Source: Methanobacterium sp. UBA176 (GTDB lineage: Archaea; Methanobacteriota; Methanobacteria; Methanobacteriales; Methanobacteriaceae). From it: a stretch of 47,542 nucleotides of DNA. Of this stretch, positions 26,117-34,933 are shown one piece after another; positions within the stretch are counted from its first letter, which is position 1; the number at the start of each line of letters is the position of its first letter. Under the pieces are notes generated by a model, which was not told where the DNA came from, ran no database searches, and worked only from the letters and a program-made list of their open reading frames with translations. Made by a program: the position numbers and the translations under genes. Where the stretch lies: positions 1-47,542 of the forward strand of contig DAVZ01000072.1 in assembly GCA_002505765.1 (NCBI GenBank). The letters are read 5' to 3'.

Positions 26117-27349
26117 TTAACCGTACATCACGCCAGCTTCTCTTTTAATTTCTTCTTCTTTTTCAAGACCTACAATTTTATCAGTGGCGTCCATGAAGTC
26201 GTTCATTTGAATAGTAGACCTTTCTTCCCTAATTGCAAACATACCGGCTTCAGTACAGATCGCTTTAAGATCTGCACCGGATGCACCTTCTGTAAGTGAT
26301 GCAACTACTCTGATGTCTACTTCTTCATCTAAAGACATATTTTGACTGTGTATCTTTAGAATTTCCATTCTTCCATCTTCATTTGGAATTGGAACTTCTA
26401 TGAACCTGTCAAATCTTCCAGGACGTAAGAGGGCAGGGTCTAATATGTCGGGTCGGTTGGTTGCGGCAACGATTCCAACATCTCCTCTGGATTCAAACCC
26501 ATCCATTTCTGCAAGTAACTGCATGAGGGTTCTTTGAACTTCCCTGTCCCCACTTGTAGAACTTTTAAGTCTCTTGGCTGCAATTGCGTCTATTTCATCA
26601 ATGAAAATTATACTTGGGGATTTTTCTTTTGCAAGCTCGAAAACACCTCTTACAAGTCTTGCACCTTCACCGATGTATTTTTTAACAAATTCAGATGCAA
26701 CTATCTTTATAAATGTTGCATTGGTTTCGTTGGCAACTGCTTTGGCAAGGAGAGTTTTACCTGTTCCTGGAGGACCGTATAATAGCACTCCCTTCGGAGG
26801 TTCAATTCCAATATTTGCAAATAATTCTGGTTTTTTAAGTGGTAATTCAACTGTTTCTTTAATTTCAACAACCTGCTCTTCAAGTCCACCTATTTCTTCA
26901 TAGCTTACTTCAGGTTTTTCTTCCACTTCCATACCAGTAATTATGGGGTCCTTTTCAGACGGCAACACATTGACGATACTGAATGTCTGCTGATTTAAGG
27001 CGACCCTTGAACCTGGTTCAAGTGAATCAGTATCGAATAAACGTGAAAAGCCGATAACAAAATGAGGGCCAGTGCTGCTTTTAACAACAAGTTTTCCATC
27101 TTCAAGGATTTCTGTTATCGTGGCTACAACCAGTGGAGGTGACCTGAATCTTTCGATCTCGCCTCTAAGGGATTTTACTTCCCTATCTAACCTCATTTTC
27201 TCATTTTCAACTAAAACTTTATCTTTTTCAAGTTTTCTAACCTTCCACATTAGATTTCTTTTAGTTTTAGTATTTTCTTCTTTGAGGAGTTTAATTTCCT
27301 TTTTAAGGTCTTCAGTCTTTTTCATTATATTTTTGGACACGTTTTCCAT
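26117..27349 (-). CDS. pan: Proteasome-activating nucleotidase PAN
   Basis: Hexameric AAA+ ATPase that unfolds substrates for the archaeal 20S proteasome. N-terminal coiled coil (about residues 5-70), OB domain (about 75-135), and AAA domain with Walker A GPPGTGKTLLAKAVA, pore loop KYIGEG, Walker B IIFIDEIDAIA, sensor AATNRPDILDPALLRPGRFD and arginine-finger region. It ends with MYG, an HbYX motif that opens the 20S gate. Length of 410 is typical. It is divergent from the aMBF1 gene with about 200 bp between them. Confidence 0.95.
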   Translation of the reverse strand: MENVSKNIMKKTEDLKKEIKLLKEENTKTKRNLMWKVRKLEKDKVLVENEKMRLDREVKSLRGEIERFRSPPLVVATITEILEDGKLVVKSSTGPHFVIGFSRLFDTDSLEPGSRVALNQQTFSIVNVLPSEKDPIITGMEVEEKPEVSYEEIGGLEEQVVEIKETVELPLKKPELFANIGIEPPKGVLLYGPPGTGKTLLAKAVANETNATFIKIVASEFVKKYIGEGARLVRGVFELAKEKSPSIIFIDEIDAIAAKRLKSSTSGDREVQRTLMQLLAEMDGFESRGDVGIVAATNRPDILDPALLRPGRFDRFIEVPIPNEDGRMEILKIHSQNMSLDEEVDIRVVASLTEGASGADLKAICTEAGMFAIREERSTIQMNDFMDATDKIVGLEKEEEIKREAGVMYG

Positions 27350-27547
27350 GATCCATACTCACTCCATTTACTTTTTTCATGCTGGATTCTTTATCAATTT
27401 TAAAAAAATATTATGAATTTTATTGTTATTTTTGTTTTAATAATATTTAAATATTGAGGATACAAAATATATTTAAAAACTATAATTATTTTTTATTACA
27501 AGTAGAATATTGAAATAGCTTTTTAAAGCAAAAACAAAGGGATCAGC

Positions 27548-28006
27548 ATGAGATGCGAGATATGTGGGAAGAAAATAATGGGAAAGCCAATGAAGACAAA
27601 AATTGAGAGTTCTACCATGCTCACCTGTAATGAATGTTCTAAATTCGGAAAAATTCAAAGAGAACCACCTAAATCCAGAAAGCGCAGTCCTGCAAGGAAA
27701 AAACCTAGATTTGAGGAACCTTCTCAGGAGATTCTTGAAGATTACAGTCAGGTAATAAGACAGGCGAGAGAAAAAAATGGATGGTCCCGTGAGGATCTTG
27801 CCGAAAGAATTTATGAAAAAGCATCTGTAATCACCAGATTAGAATCTGGAAAAATGATGCCTGATATCAAGCTTGCAAGAAAATTGGAAAGAATTTTAAA
27901 TATTAAACTCATTGAAAAAATTGAAGATATTAAATCTGAAGATTTAGAACCTTCAGTTCAAAGAGGAGCCACAATAGGGGATATAGCCAGAATTAAGAGA
28001 AATTAA
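27548..28006 (+). CDS. Archaeal multiprotein bridging factor aMBF1
   Basis: Archaeal MBF1 homologue, which has been linked to ribosome association and translation rather than classical coactivation. The N-terminus is a zinc ribbon (CEICG and CNECS), followed by a basic linker and an HTH_3 domain with RQAREKNGWSREDLAERIYE and VITRLESGKMMPDIKLAR. The 152-residue length fits. A ribosome binding site AAAGGG precedes the ATG. The adjacent divergent position to pan is, from memory, conserved in Methanobacteriales. Confidence 0.9.
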   Translation: MRCEICGKKIMGKPMKTKIESSTMLTCNECSKFGKIQREPPKSRKRSPARKKPRFEEPSQEILEDYSQVIRQAREKNGWSREDLAERIYEKASVITRLESGKMMPDIKLARKLERILNIKLIEKIEDIKSEDLEPSVQRGATIGDIARIKRN

Positions 28007-28039
28007 TTTTCAGAAATTCCCCTAAATCTATTTTTAATA

Positions 28040-28399
28040 TTATTTTGGGGAATAATAACCTTTTAAAGGGGGTAATTTACCAAATATTCCTTTTATGTTT
28101 TCGTATTCTTTGTATTCATCGCTTATAACTAGTAAATGTGCAGGGGGATGAATTTTTTTTATCTGCATAATGGATTTCGTTGTATCTTCTAAAACGCTCA
28201 CCAATGCAGATATTTTACTTTTTGTTGTTAATTCTTCTTTAAGTATGCCTTTAGCTACTTTATCTGCAGTTTCTACATCAATGATCCTTGGTTTACCTGA
28301 TATTTTTAAGGCAGCATGTCTTTCAATATCTGCAATTGCATTGAGGAGTTTCCCCTGACTATTTGCCCTGATTAAAATTAAAGCCATATTTTCACTCAA
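28040..28399 (-). CDS. DUF356 family protein
   Basis: A 119-residue soluble protein that I place in the methanogen DUF356 family by its start MALILIRANSQGKLLNAIAD and ISGKPRIIDVETADKVAKGI. Function unknown. It ends HPPAHLLVISDEYKEYENIK and a proline/glycine tail. It is the last gene of the minus-strand series that includes the pseudomurein-type genes, 48 bp after the ectodomain gene. Start could be M1 or the ATG four codons in. Confidence 0.6.
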   Translation of the reverse strand: MSENMALILIRANSQGKLLNAIADIERHAALKISGKPRIIDVETADKVAKGILKEELTTKSKISALVSVLEDTTKSIMQIKKIHPPAHLLVISDEYKEYENIKGIFGKLPPLKGYYSPK

Positions 28400-28447
28400 T
28401 AATTTCTTAATTTGTTAAAATAGTAATACAAAATGGGCTAAGCCGAA

Positions 28448-29695
28448 CTATTTTTTTAAGAATGAACTGATCAATGTACTTCTAAATAATACCAGAAGTA
28501 CAAGTATAATTCCAATAGCAGTTTGCATATTCCCAATAATACCTAAAAGAGAGGAACTTACCGGAAGATCCCATGGTGGGGCTGATCTTCTATCTGAAAG
28601 CGGTTTAAAATATACACCTACAGCTCTTGAGCTTGGTTTAACATTTATATCCTTTGGTTCTACGTAATTAACACCGACCAGGAGTCCGTTGTTTATTCCT
28701 CTGTTTATACTGTTTGCTATCTCAATGTTGCTGTAACCATGTTTCTTAACCGAGGCTTTAACTATCTCTTCGGTAGTTTCTCTTATACCAATTTCGTCTG
28801 TTCCGTATATTGAGACTTTAACTGTCTGTCCAGTAACTGTAATGGCATTTCCTAATGCATCATAAGCATACAAGGTTTTTAAAGGTGATCCATCGATTGG
28901 ACAGGATTGATAATTATCGGCTCCAGGATATCCTATGCTCCACCCGTCATTTGGACAAACTTTGCTGTATGGAGTGTCCATTGGATAACCGGTTGTATTG
29001 AGTTTCTCCGGAGTAAACATATCTCCAGTAGTTATTCCTGACGCCATGTTTACGGCTCCTCCACCATATTTTTCTCCAGCATCATTGGAAACTTCATTAA
29101 ATACTTCTTCAACAATTTTAGTTGCTGGATATCCATCTCTAATCATTTTACCAATGTTAACTGCAGTTTCCTGACGTACTTTAGTTGCAGTTCCGTACTT
29201 TGGATTACCATGTGTATTCCTTAAGTGAATTATGCCTCCTTTCTTCCCTGGAGGTAAAACAGCCACCCCTCCTGTATAAGGAGTTATTGTGATTGTACCA
29301 TTATCTTCTACCATAATTAAATAAGCATCAAAGGATCCTGCTACTGCAGCACCCTGAGTGGAACTTCCGGTCATGATTCTGATACCACTAAAGGAATTAG
29401 CTGCAGCTGCAGCTTCTGCTGGTGTAGCGCCAGCTTCAAACCTTTTTATTGTTTCTACGATAGCTCCTAAACGAGCTGTAGAATCCCCTTCACCACCAGA
29501 AAGAATGGTATACTGCTTATCTTTGGATAGTATGAATGTAGACTGAAACATGTTCTGTGCAAATGACATACTACCTCCTGATGCTCCGTTAGGGTCTTTA
29601 CCTGTTGGATCAGTGATTACAACAACGTTCAGTGTTGCTGCTGATGGTGTTATAAAAACTGCAACTATCAGCAAGAATAATATTACTCTTTTCAT
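28448..29695 (-). CDS. Membrane-anchored exported protein of the pseudomurein block
   Basis: A 415-residue protein of no recognised family. A signal peptide (to about residue 20) is followed by a large extracytoplasmic domain with glycine/alanine-rich parts, a GGIIHLRNTHGNPKYGTATK segment and two matched CPxDG motifs (VCPNDGW and SCPIDGS) about 20 residues apart. Those are the only cysteines, so they may form a disulphide. A C-terminal membrane helix and short basic tail (SSFLKK) anchor it. Its start overlaps the POTRA-like gene by 4 bp, so it is coupled to the Mur ligase/MraY genes. An envelope-assembly role is inference from position. Confidence 0.7.
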   Translation of the reverse strand: MKRVILFLLIVAVFITPSAATLNVVVITDPTGKDPNGASGGSMSFAQNMFQSTFILSKDKQYTILSGGEGDSTARLGAIVETIKRFEAGATPAEAAAAANSFSGIRIMTGSSTQGAAVAGSFDAYLIMVEDNGTITITPYTGGVAVLPPGKKGGIIHLRNTHGNPKYGTATKVRQETAVNIGKMIRDGYPATKIVEEVFNEVSNDAGEKYGGGAVNMASGITTGDMFTPEKLNTTGYPMDTPYSKVCPNDGWSIGYPGADNYQSCPIDGSPLKTLYAYDALGNAITVTGQTVKVSIYGTDEIGIRETTEEIVKASVKKHGYSNIEIANSINRGINNGLLVGVNYVEPKDINVKPSSRAVGVYFKPLSDRRSAPPWDLPVSSSLLGIIGNMQTAIGIILVLLVLFRSTLISSFLKK

Positions 29696-30132
29696 GGTCT
29701 CACAGCCGTTTTATTTATCTGCAGGTTAGCAAAGTCTTCGATAACATTTACTGTAATAATTCCCTGTTCTTTATCAACTTTAACGTCCGCAGCTACAATT
29801 GGGGTTAATCTTGTACCTGGAATTGTGGTCATTGTGGCAAATTCTTTAGCGCTTTCAATTGCCTCATTTAAGGGCAGTTCTCTTTTACTTGTTACCAGAG
29901 TATCTCCTTTGATATAGCTACCTTGCCTGAAACCAGCAGCAGCGACATTACTTCTAATGGAATCAGTTGGAACTATATCATTTCCTTTAATTATAACACC
30001 CGCTACAGGTATTCCCTGATCTACCTCAGTAGAAGTTGCAAAAGACATGTAGGTCATCAACCTCCCTGAAACAATTAACATGAAGGCAAGTATTAAAATG
30101 ATTAAAGTGTCTCTCCTTATTTTTATAAACAT
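29692..30132 (-). CDS. Single-pass protein with POTRA-like ectodomain
   Basis: A 146-residue protein with a basic start (FIKIRRD), one membrane helix (LIILILAFMLIVSG), and an outside domain beginning VAGVIIKGNDIVPTDSIRSN then VAAAGFRQGSYIKGD. That pattern (strand, GN, short helix, long helix, G-x-x-x-G) resembles POTRA domains such as that of the bacterial division protein FtsQ. Similarity is by eye only. It lies 22 bp after the Mur ligase gene and overlaps the next gene by 4 bp, so it is probably part of the envelope-building unit. Confidence 0.6.
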   Translation of the reverse strand: MFIKIRRDTLIILILAFMLIVSGRLMTYMSFATSTEVDQGIPVAGVIIKGNDIVPTDSIRSNVAAAGFRQGSYIKGDTLVTSKRELPLNEAIESAKEFATMTTIPGTRLTPIVAADVKVDKEQGIITVNVIEDFANLQINKTAVRP

Positions 30133-30154
30133 TTCATCACCATATATGAATATA

Positions 30155-31594
30155 TTAGTGAAATTCAGTATTTTTAGAATTTAAAATCTTCTCTAAAAGT
30201 TCAGATGCGGGATCCATACCCTGTGCACCAATTAATAAAATTGTATCTTCTTTATCTGATACTTTTAATACATGTTCTAATGCATCATATAGTTTCTCAT
30301 AAAAGATATATTTTATCTCTCTTTTACGCAGTGCATCTATAAAAACTTTTTTTTCATGGGGATTTACAATATTTAAATAGTCCACAACATCGCTACTATT
30401 GGTTACAATCAATTTATAATCCTTATTTTGGAGTTCTTCAGCAATTGCTTCGGCATTTGAGCGATTGATTGATTTACCTCTTGATCCTCTTATTGCAGTA
30501 ACAATATAGAAATCTCTCTTTATATTTAAAGCCGCATTTTTAATTGTGGCGGTTATACCATCAGGATTATGAGCAAAATCATCTATAATACATGGCTGGT
30601 TGTTAATTATTGAAAATCTTCTTTTTAGAGGTACATAATCTGAAATAGCCTTTCTAATTATATCATGATCAATATTTAATGCTAAAGCTGCTCCAATTGC
30701 TGCCGTTGTGTTCTGGATAAAATGATGGCTTTTAAATGGAAGTTCCTTGGTTTTTATTATTATCTGGTCATTGAGAAAAATCCCTGTTTCTTTAAAATTT
30801 ATTTGAGCGTTGTCTCCAAAAAAAAGAGTTTTTTTATCAGGATTTAAATCCTTCATTTTCTTTACACGTTCATCATCAAAATTCAAGATTAAAATCCCAC
30901 TTTCTTTTTTTAAGGCCTTTACAGCTCCAGAAGTTTCATCAAATGTTTCTTCAATGGAGTTAACAAGACCAATGTGGTCTAAAGCAACATTGGTTATAAC
31001 CACAACGTCAGGATCTATTGCTGAAGTCATAATGTAGGCATGATCCTTCATGATATTATTCAGCCATCCCTGAACCTCTGATACTTCAAATACCATTGCA
31101 TCAATCTTACCATTAAAATCTGCAATCTGTTTTGCAACCATTGGATCTATAAGTGTATTAAATTCAGATTTTGAATCAGTATTTGAATAGGTACTGAGAC
31201 CAGCATCTTTTAAAATGGTATAAATCATATGTGCAGTTGTAGACTTGCCATTGGTCCCTGTTATTACAACACGAATGGACTTATCAGCAAATTTTTTAAT
31301 GGCCCATTTAATGGCAAATGCATTGGCTAATTCTATCTTTTCAGTAATAATAAGGGGTAATCCTAATTTTTTTGCTGTTTCTATAGCATTATCCCTGGGA
31401 TTTTGAGTTATTACACATGAGACACCCTTCCCCATGGCCATTTCAACTCCAGTTTGGTTTATCCAGTGTCTAATTACAACATCGCCCTTTTCTGCAGAAT
31501 TTAAAAAATTAAAAATTCCATTGATACTTCTATCAGAGCCTATAAGTTTTCCTTCTACCTCTTTTGCAATGTATGATGTTGAAAGTTCGATCAT
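30155..31594 (-). CDS. Pseudomurein-type Mur ligase
   Basis: ATP-dependent amide ligase of the Mur family, 479 residues, expected to add amino acids to the pseudomurein peptide. An N-terminal UDP-binding-type domain is followed by the P-loop VVITGTNGKSTTAHMIY, the central domain with VVVITNVALDHIG and the likely carbamylated lysine in TSGAVKAL, then IDDFAHNPDGI and a C-terminal Rossmann-type domain ending LLIGAQGMDPASE. Methanogens of this group make pseudomurein with homologues of MurE/MurF. The exact amino acid cannot be read from sequence. It is 17 bp downstream of the MraY-like gene. Confidence 0.88.
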   Translation of the reverse strand: MIELSTSYIAKEVEGKLIGSDRSINGIFNFLNSAEKGDVVIRHWINQTGVEMAMGKGVSCVITQNPRDNAIETAKKLGLPLIITEKIELANAFAIKWAIKKFADKSIRVVITGTNGKSTTAHMIYTILKDAGLSTYSNTDSKSEFNTLIDPMVAKQIADFNGKIDAMVFEVSEVQGWLNNIMKDHAYIMTSAIDPDVVVITNVALDHIGLVNSIEETFDETSGAVKALKKESGILILNFDDERVKKMKDLNPDKKTLFFGDNAQINFKETGIFLNDQIIIKTKELPFKSHHFIQNTTAAIGAALALNIDHDIIRKAISDYVPLKRRFSIINNQPCIIDDFAHNPDGITATIKNAALNIKRDFYIVTAIRGSRGKSINRSNAEAIAEELQNKDYKLIVTNSSDVVDYLNIVNPHEKKVFIDALRKREIKYIFYEKLYDALEHVLKVSDKEDTILLIGAQGMDPASELLEKILNSKNTEFH

Positions 31595-31611
31595 TTTCTC
31601 ACAGAGTTAAA

Positions 31612-32685
31612 TTATAAATATTGGTAGAAATAAAGCGCTAATGCACAGATTATAACGGTTATTCCCCAGTAAAGAAGTACTATTTTCTTTTCTGATAATC
31701 CTTTATAGTGTAATGTGTGATGTAATGGCTCAACAGGCAATTTTATGATATTAGCACGATGCATAAGGCTTACTATTACCGAAAGGATTGGTATAGCAAG
31801 GGCAATTAAAGCAAAGTATATAATGTTACCTAAAAACGCTGCGGTGATATAACCCGCTCCTAAGGCAAAAGAGCCTGTATCTCCCATAAATATTGATGCA
31901 GGATATCTATTCAGGGCAAGGAATCCAAATGATACTCCTGCAAGTGCTATAAAAGAGATTCCACCATCAACGTTTCCAATGGATATGGAAAAAATGGCAC
32001 ATGCAGAAGATGCTATGGCTACAATTCCGGCAGCAAGACCATCCATACCGTCAATGAGATTAACAGCATTTATTGCTCCAATTATACCAAACATAATAAC
32101 CGGTATTACAAAAATTCCCATATCAAATCCAAGTACAGACGTACTGACGGATCCTGAGCCTATTAAAAATAGAGAAATTAAAAATTGTGCTAATATCTTT
32201 TTACTTTCTTTTACTTCGCTTTTAATTGGAGCTTCACCTATTATTTCAACCTTTTCATCATGCAATTGCTTTTCTAAATCTTTTTTGGCTTTAGGTGTAG
32301 CAACTCGAGCTTCTTCACCCGGGTTTAATGTTAATCTTCCAAATTCTAAAGGGGAAGAGGTGATGTTTCTTATTTTTTTCTGGATTTCCTTGGTCTTTAA
32401 TCCAATCAAATCATCAAAAAGACCTATTAAACTTGCTGTCAGCATCAGCATGGTCATAAGAACTAAGTTTTCGTTTTTAAAATAGATACATGTAGTAATA
32501 AGGATTCCAAGTAAGATTCCAATGCCACCCATTGTTGGGGTCCCTGTTTTGTGACTGTGTTCTGTTACAATTGGTTTGTCTGTTATTCCCGCATCTTTCA
32601 ATATTTTTCTAACAAATAAAGTGAAAAATACAGTTGATAAGAATGCAAGCATAAATAGAAAAATGTCTATCTGTGAAATATTCAA
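31612..32685 (-). CDS. MraY-like glycosyl-phosphate transferase (pseudomurein)
   Basis: Integral membrane transferase of the MraY/WecA (GT4) family, expected to load the pseudomurein precursor onto undecaprenyl-like phosphate. The 357-residue chain has about ten helices and the family motifs TPTMGGIGIL, LFDDLIG, NLIDGMDGLAAGI, SIFMGDTGSFALGAGY and a loop PLHHTLHYKG. Unusually, a hydrophilic stretch of about 60 residues is inserted after LFDDLIG (about residues 98-160), rich in Lys/Glu. It heads the minus-strand unit after the CarB-like gene (84 bp). Confidence 0.87.
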   Translation of the reverse strand: MNISQIDIFLFMLAFLSTVFFTLFVRKILKDAGITDKPIVTEHSHKTGTPTMGGIGILLGILITTCIYFKNENLVLMTMLMLTASLIGLFDDLIGLKTKEIQKKIRNITSSPLEFGRLTLNPGEEARVATPKAKKDLEKQLHDEKVEIIGEAPIKSEVKESKKILAQFLISLFLIGSGSVSTSVLGFDMGIFVIPVIMFGIIGAINAVNLIDGMDGLAAGIVAIASSACAIFSISIGNVDGGISFIALAGVSFGFLALNRYPASIFMGDTGSFALGAGYITAAFLGNIIYFALIALAIPILSVIVSLMHRANIIKLPVEPLHHTLHYKGLSEKKIVLLYWGITVIICALALYFYQYL

Positions 32686-32769
32686 TGAATCACCTTATGT
32701 TTTAATTTCATTTTATATTGTTATTTATACATTTATAAATTTTGATGATATTTATGGTTGATTTACAAT

Positions 32770-33903
32770 TTATAAATCTTTTATATCTTTCTGAAACTTT
32801 TTATAATCAATATTTAGTCCATCTGCAGTTTCAAATGCTTTTTTCAGACTTTCTGCCCTGATTGTTATGCGCTGGAAATCTGAGTGGCCATGGATTATCC
32901 AGCTATTTTCACCCTTAAAATTCCTAAAATTATAGTTATTTTCTTCATTCTTATAATTGCCTATGGGTATTTCAAGGGCGCTATATTTTTTAATTCTATT
33001 TTCAACTTTTTTAGAGTTCCATTTACCGGCAGCCATATCAACAAGTTCATGCATGGGATTTACGCCTGTTGAAGCAGCGGTTAAATATCTTGTACCGCTT
33101 GGACGTGGGTTTATCTCTATAAAATAAGAAATACTTTCTTTTTCATCAAAAATTATGTCAATATCGATATTTCCCTCAGAACCTAAAATTTTGGCAATTT
33201 TAGCAGCCATTTCACGTATATATTCATTATTGAGATTGTCTAACATTAAGGGGGCTGTTTTTAATTTATCCAAGGGGTGGATGCATTCAAAGGTTGTCCT
33301 GCCTTTATATACTGGAACAAGAGGAACAGTCCATCCATTAAATCTTAAAACTTCAATGGATATTTCAATTCCGGTAATATATTTTTCTGCAATTGAATCC
33401 TTAAATTCATCAACACAAGAATCTAAATAGGCTTGATTAAATGCAATTTTAACTCCTTTTCCTCCTTGCCCTTCTAATTTTTTTAATACTACAGGAAATT
33501 CAGTTTTTGATAATTTTCTGGAGGTATCAATGAATTGAGGCGTATTAATTTTATTTTCTATGAAAAAATTTTTAGTTTTTTGTTTGTCTCCTGCAGTAAT
33601 TACAGTATTTAGAGGAGAAGCTACTACTGGAAGGCCATAATTACTTTCTAAATCTTCTTTGAGTTTTGAAACTCCAAGAAGAGGTTCATCTATTCCAATT
33701 AATGGAACTACTCCATCCACATCTTCTTTAAGAGCAACCTCTTTGGGTCCTTCCATTCCTCGGGGAACAATATAATGGATGTCTGCAAGCTCTATATTTT
33801 TTGAATCAGGGTTTGATTCGGTTAATATGCTGGTAATTCCTTCATTTCTGGTGTATATTGCGACATCTTCAAAAAGTCTTGCTCCTATAAATAAAATTTT
33901 CAT
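32770..33903 (-). CDS. CarB-like ATP-grasp protein of the pseudomurein block
   Basis: An ATP-grasp ligase of 377 residues that resembles the carbamoyl-phosphate synthase large-subunit half. Visible are an N-terminal Rossmann-like part (MKILFIGARLFEDVAIYTRN), the ATP-grasp central domain with FPVVLKKLEGQGGKGVKIAF, and YFIEINPRPSGTRYLTAAST (metal/ATP ligands). Such CarB-like proteins are known next to pMraY/pMur ligases in pseudomurein-making archaea; the reaction is unsettled, but amide bond formation on the cell-wall peptide is likely. It is the first gene of the minus-strand unit. Confidence 0.82.
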   Translation of the reverse strand: MKILFIGARLFEDVAIYTRNEGITSILTESNPDSKNIELADIHYIVPRGMEGPKEVALKEDVDGVVPLIGIDEPLLGVSKLKEDLESNYGLPVVASPLNTVITAGDKQKTKNFFIENKINTPQFIDTSRKLSKTEFPVVLKKLEGQGGKGVKIAFNQAYLDSCVDEFKDSIAEKYITGIEISIEVLRFNGWTVPLVPVYKGRTTFECIHPLDKLKTAPLMLDNLNNEYIREMAAKIAKILGSEGNIDIDIIFDEKESISYFIEINPRPSGTRYLTAASTGVNPMHELVDMAAGKWNSKKVENRIKKYSALEIPIGNYKNEENNYNFRNFKGENSWIIHGHSDFQRITIRAESLKKAFETADGLNIDYKKFQKDIKDL

Positions 33904-34110
33904 TTTATCACTGTAATCGCTTTAAGTCCTGCCGATAATATCATAATTAAACTCATTACACAGTTATGGAGAATCTGTTTTTATTATTTAAAAAACATTG
34001 ATCTCAAGTTTTTCATTTATCTAATATAAAAATCAACTTTAAACTTTGTTATGATAAATTTCACCATATTTATTAAATTGGATGTTCATATAATATTATC
34101 GGTGATTGAT

Positions 34111-34467
34111 ATGGAACATGAACATGAAGCAATTAAACAGGCAAAGAAACTGATGGGGTTTTCTCCAGATATACTGGACCTTTATGAAGAAGTAAATCCA
34201 GAACTACTGGACATAATAGGCAAATTTGATAGGATAATCCTTAAGGATGGGGCTTTACCTACAAAAATTAAAAGATTAATTGCTTTAGGTATTATTATCT
34301 CCAACCAGTGTGGATATTGTGTTGAACAGCAGCTGAAGGCCACTATTAACGCTGGAGCAACAAAAGAAGAAATAGCTGATTTAATGGGAGTAGTGCTACT
34401 TACTTCTGGAGCACCTGCCCTTGCTTCTTGTAGAGATATAATAGCTGAAGTAATTAAAGACCTTTAG
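34111..34467 (+). CDS. Carboxymuconolactone decarboxylase family protein
   Basis: A 118-residue AhpD-like-fold protein. The redox/active motif CGYCVEQQLKATINAGATKE is intact. Such proteins act in peroxide or thiol chemistry or as decarboxylases; the substrate here is unknown. The frame is open to an ATG at 34051, but GGTGAT lies just before 34111 (MEHEHEAIKQA), which I take as the start. Its 3' end overlaps the convergent hycI gene by 14 bp. A possible degraded relative lies at 2.1-2.35 kb. Confidence 0.82.
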   Translation: MEHEHEAIKQAKKLMGFSPDILDLYEEVNPELLDIIGKFDRIILKDGALPTKIKRLIALGIIISNQCGYCVEQQLKATINAGATKEEIADLMGVVLLTSGAPALASCRDIIAEVIKDL

Positions 34468-34933
34468 AAGGTTCTATAATTTCAAAAAAGGTATCAAGAA
34501 CTTTATTTATACTCTTTTCAATTTCTTTTGAGATTCCTTCATCAAAGCCCATGCTCTTTGGCTGAATTCCCACAAGAATTATTTTTGCATGGATGGTTGT
34601 TTCCATATATTTAATTAAAAAAGATACAGGCATGGCATGGGTTGAAATATTGTAGTTAGCAATTTCATCTTTCTGGACAACACGAATGTATCCTGGTTCT
34701 TTCTTCATTTCTACCGCATCTAAAACAATTATATGGGTAGGATTTTCTCTCCTTATTGACCCTGTATAATTTTCTGGAACTGTTCCACCATCAAAAACAA
34801 CAACATCATTGTTTTTGTCATATAATGTGGATATCCTTTTTGCTAGGACTGGCCCGATTGCGTCGTCGCCTTTAATTTCGTTTCCAATTCCCAGGACTAC
34901 TATCTTTTTATGATCTTTAAGGAATTCTTTCAA
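34454..34933 (-). CDS. hycI: Hydrogenase maturation protease HycI
   Basis: Endopeptidase that trims the C-terminal extension of a [NiFe] hydrogenase large subunit after nickel insertion. The 159-residue protein has the start VVLGIGNEIKGDDAIGP with the metal-sensing acidic residues, VVFDGGTVPENYTG, HIIVLDAVEMKKEPG and STHAMPVSF. It starts inside the 3' end of the methyltransferase gene (17-bp overlap) and lies close to nikR, a nickel theme. Which hydrogenase it serves cannot be told here. Confidence 0.88.
   Translation of the reverse strand: MKEFLKDHKKIVVLGIGNEIKGDDAIGPVLAKRISTLYDKNNDVVVFDGGTVPENYTGSIRRENPTHIIVLDAVEMKKEPGYIRVVQKDEIANYNISTHAMPVSFLIKYMETTIHAKIILVGIQPKSMGFDEGISKEIEKSINKVLDTFFEIIEPSKGL

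Noticed and set aside
31979..32485. 168-codon plus-strand open frame opposite the MraY-like gene
   Set aside because: It lies wholly antisense to a well-supported membrane protein gene and has no ribosome site; its composition mirrors the membrane helices.
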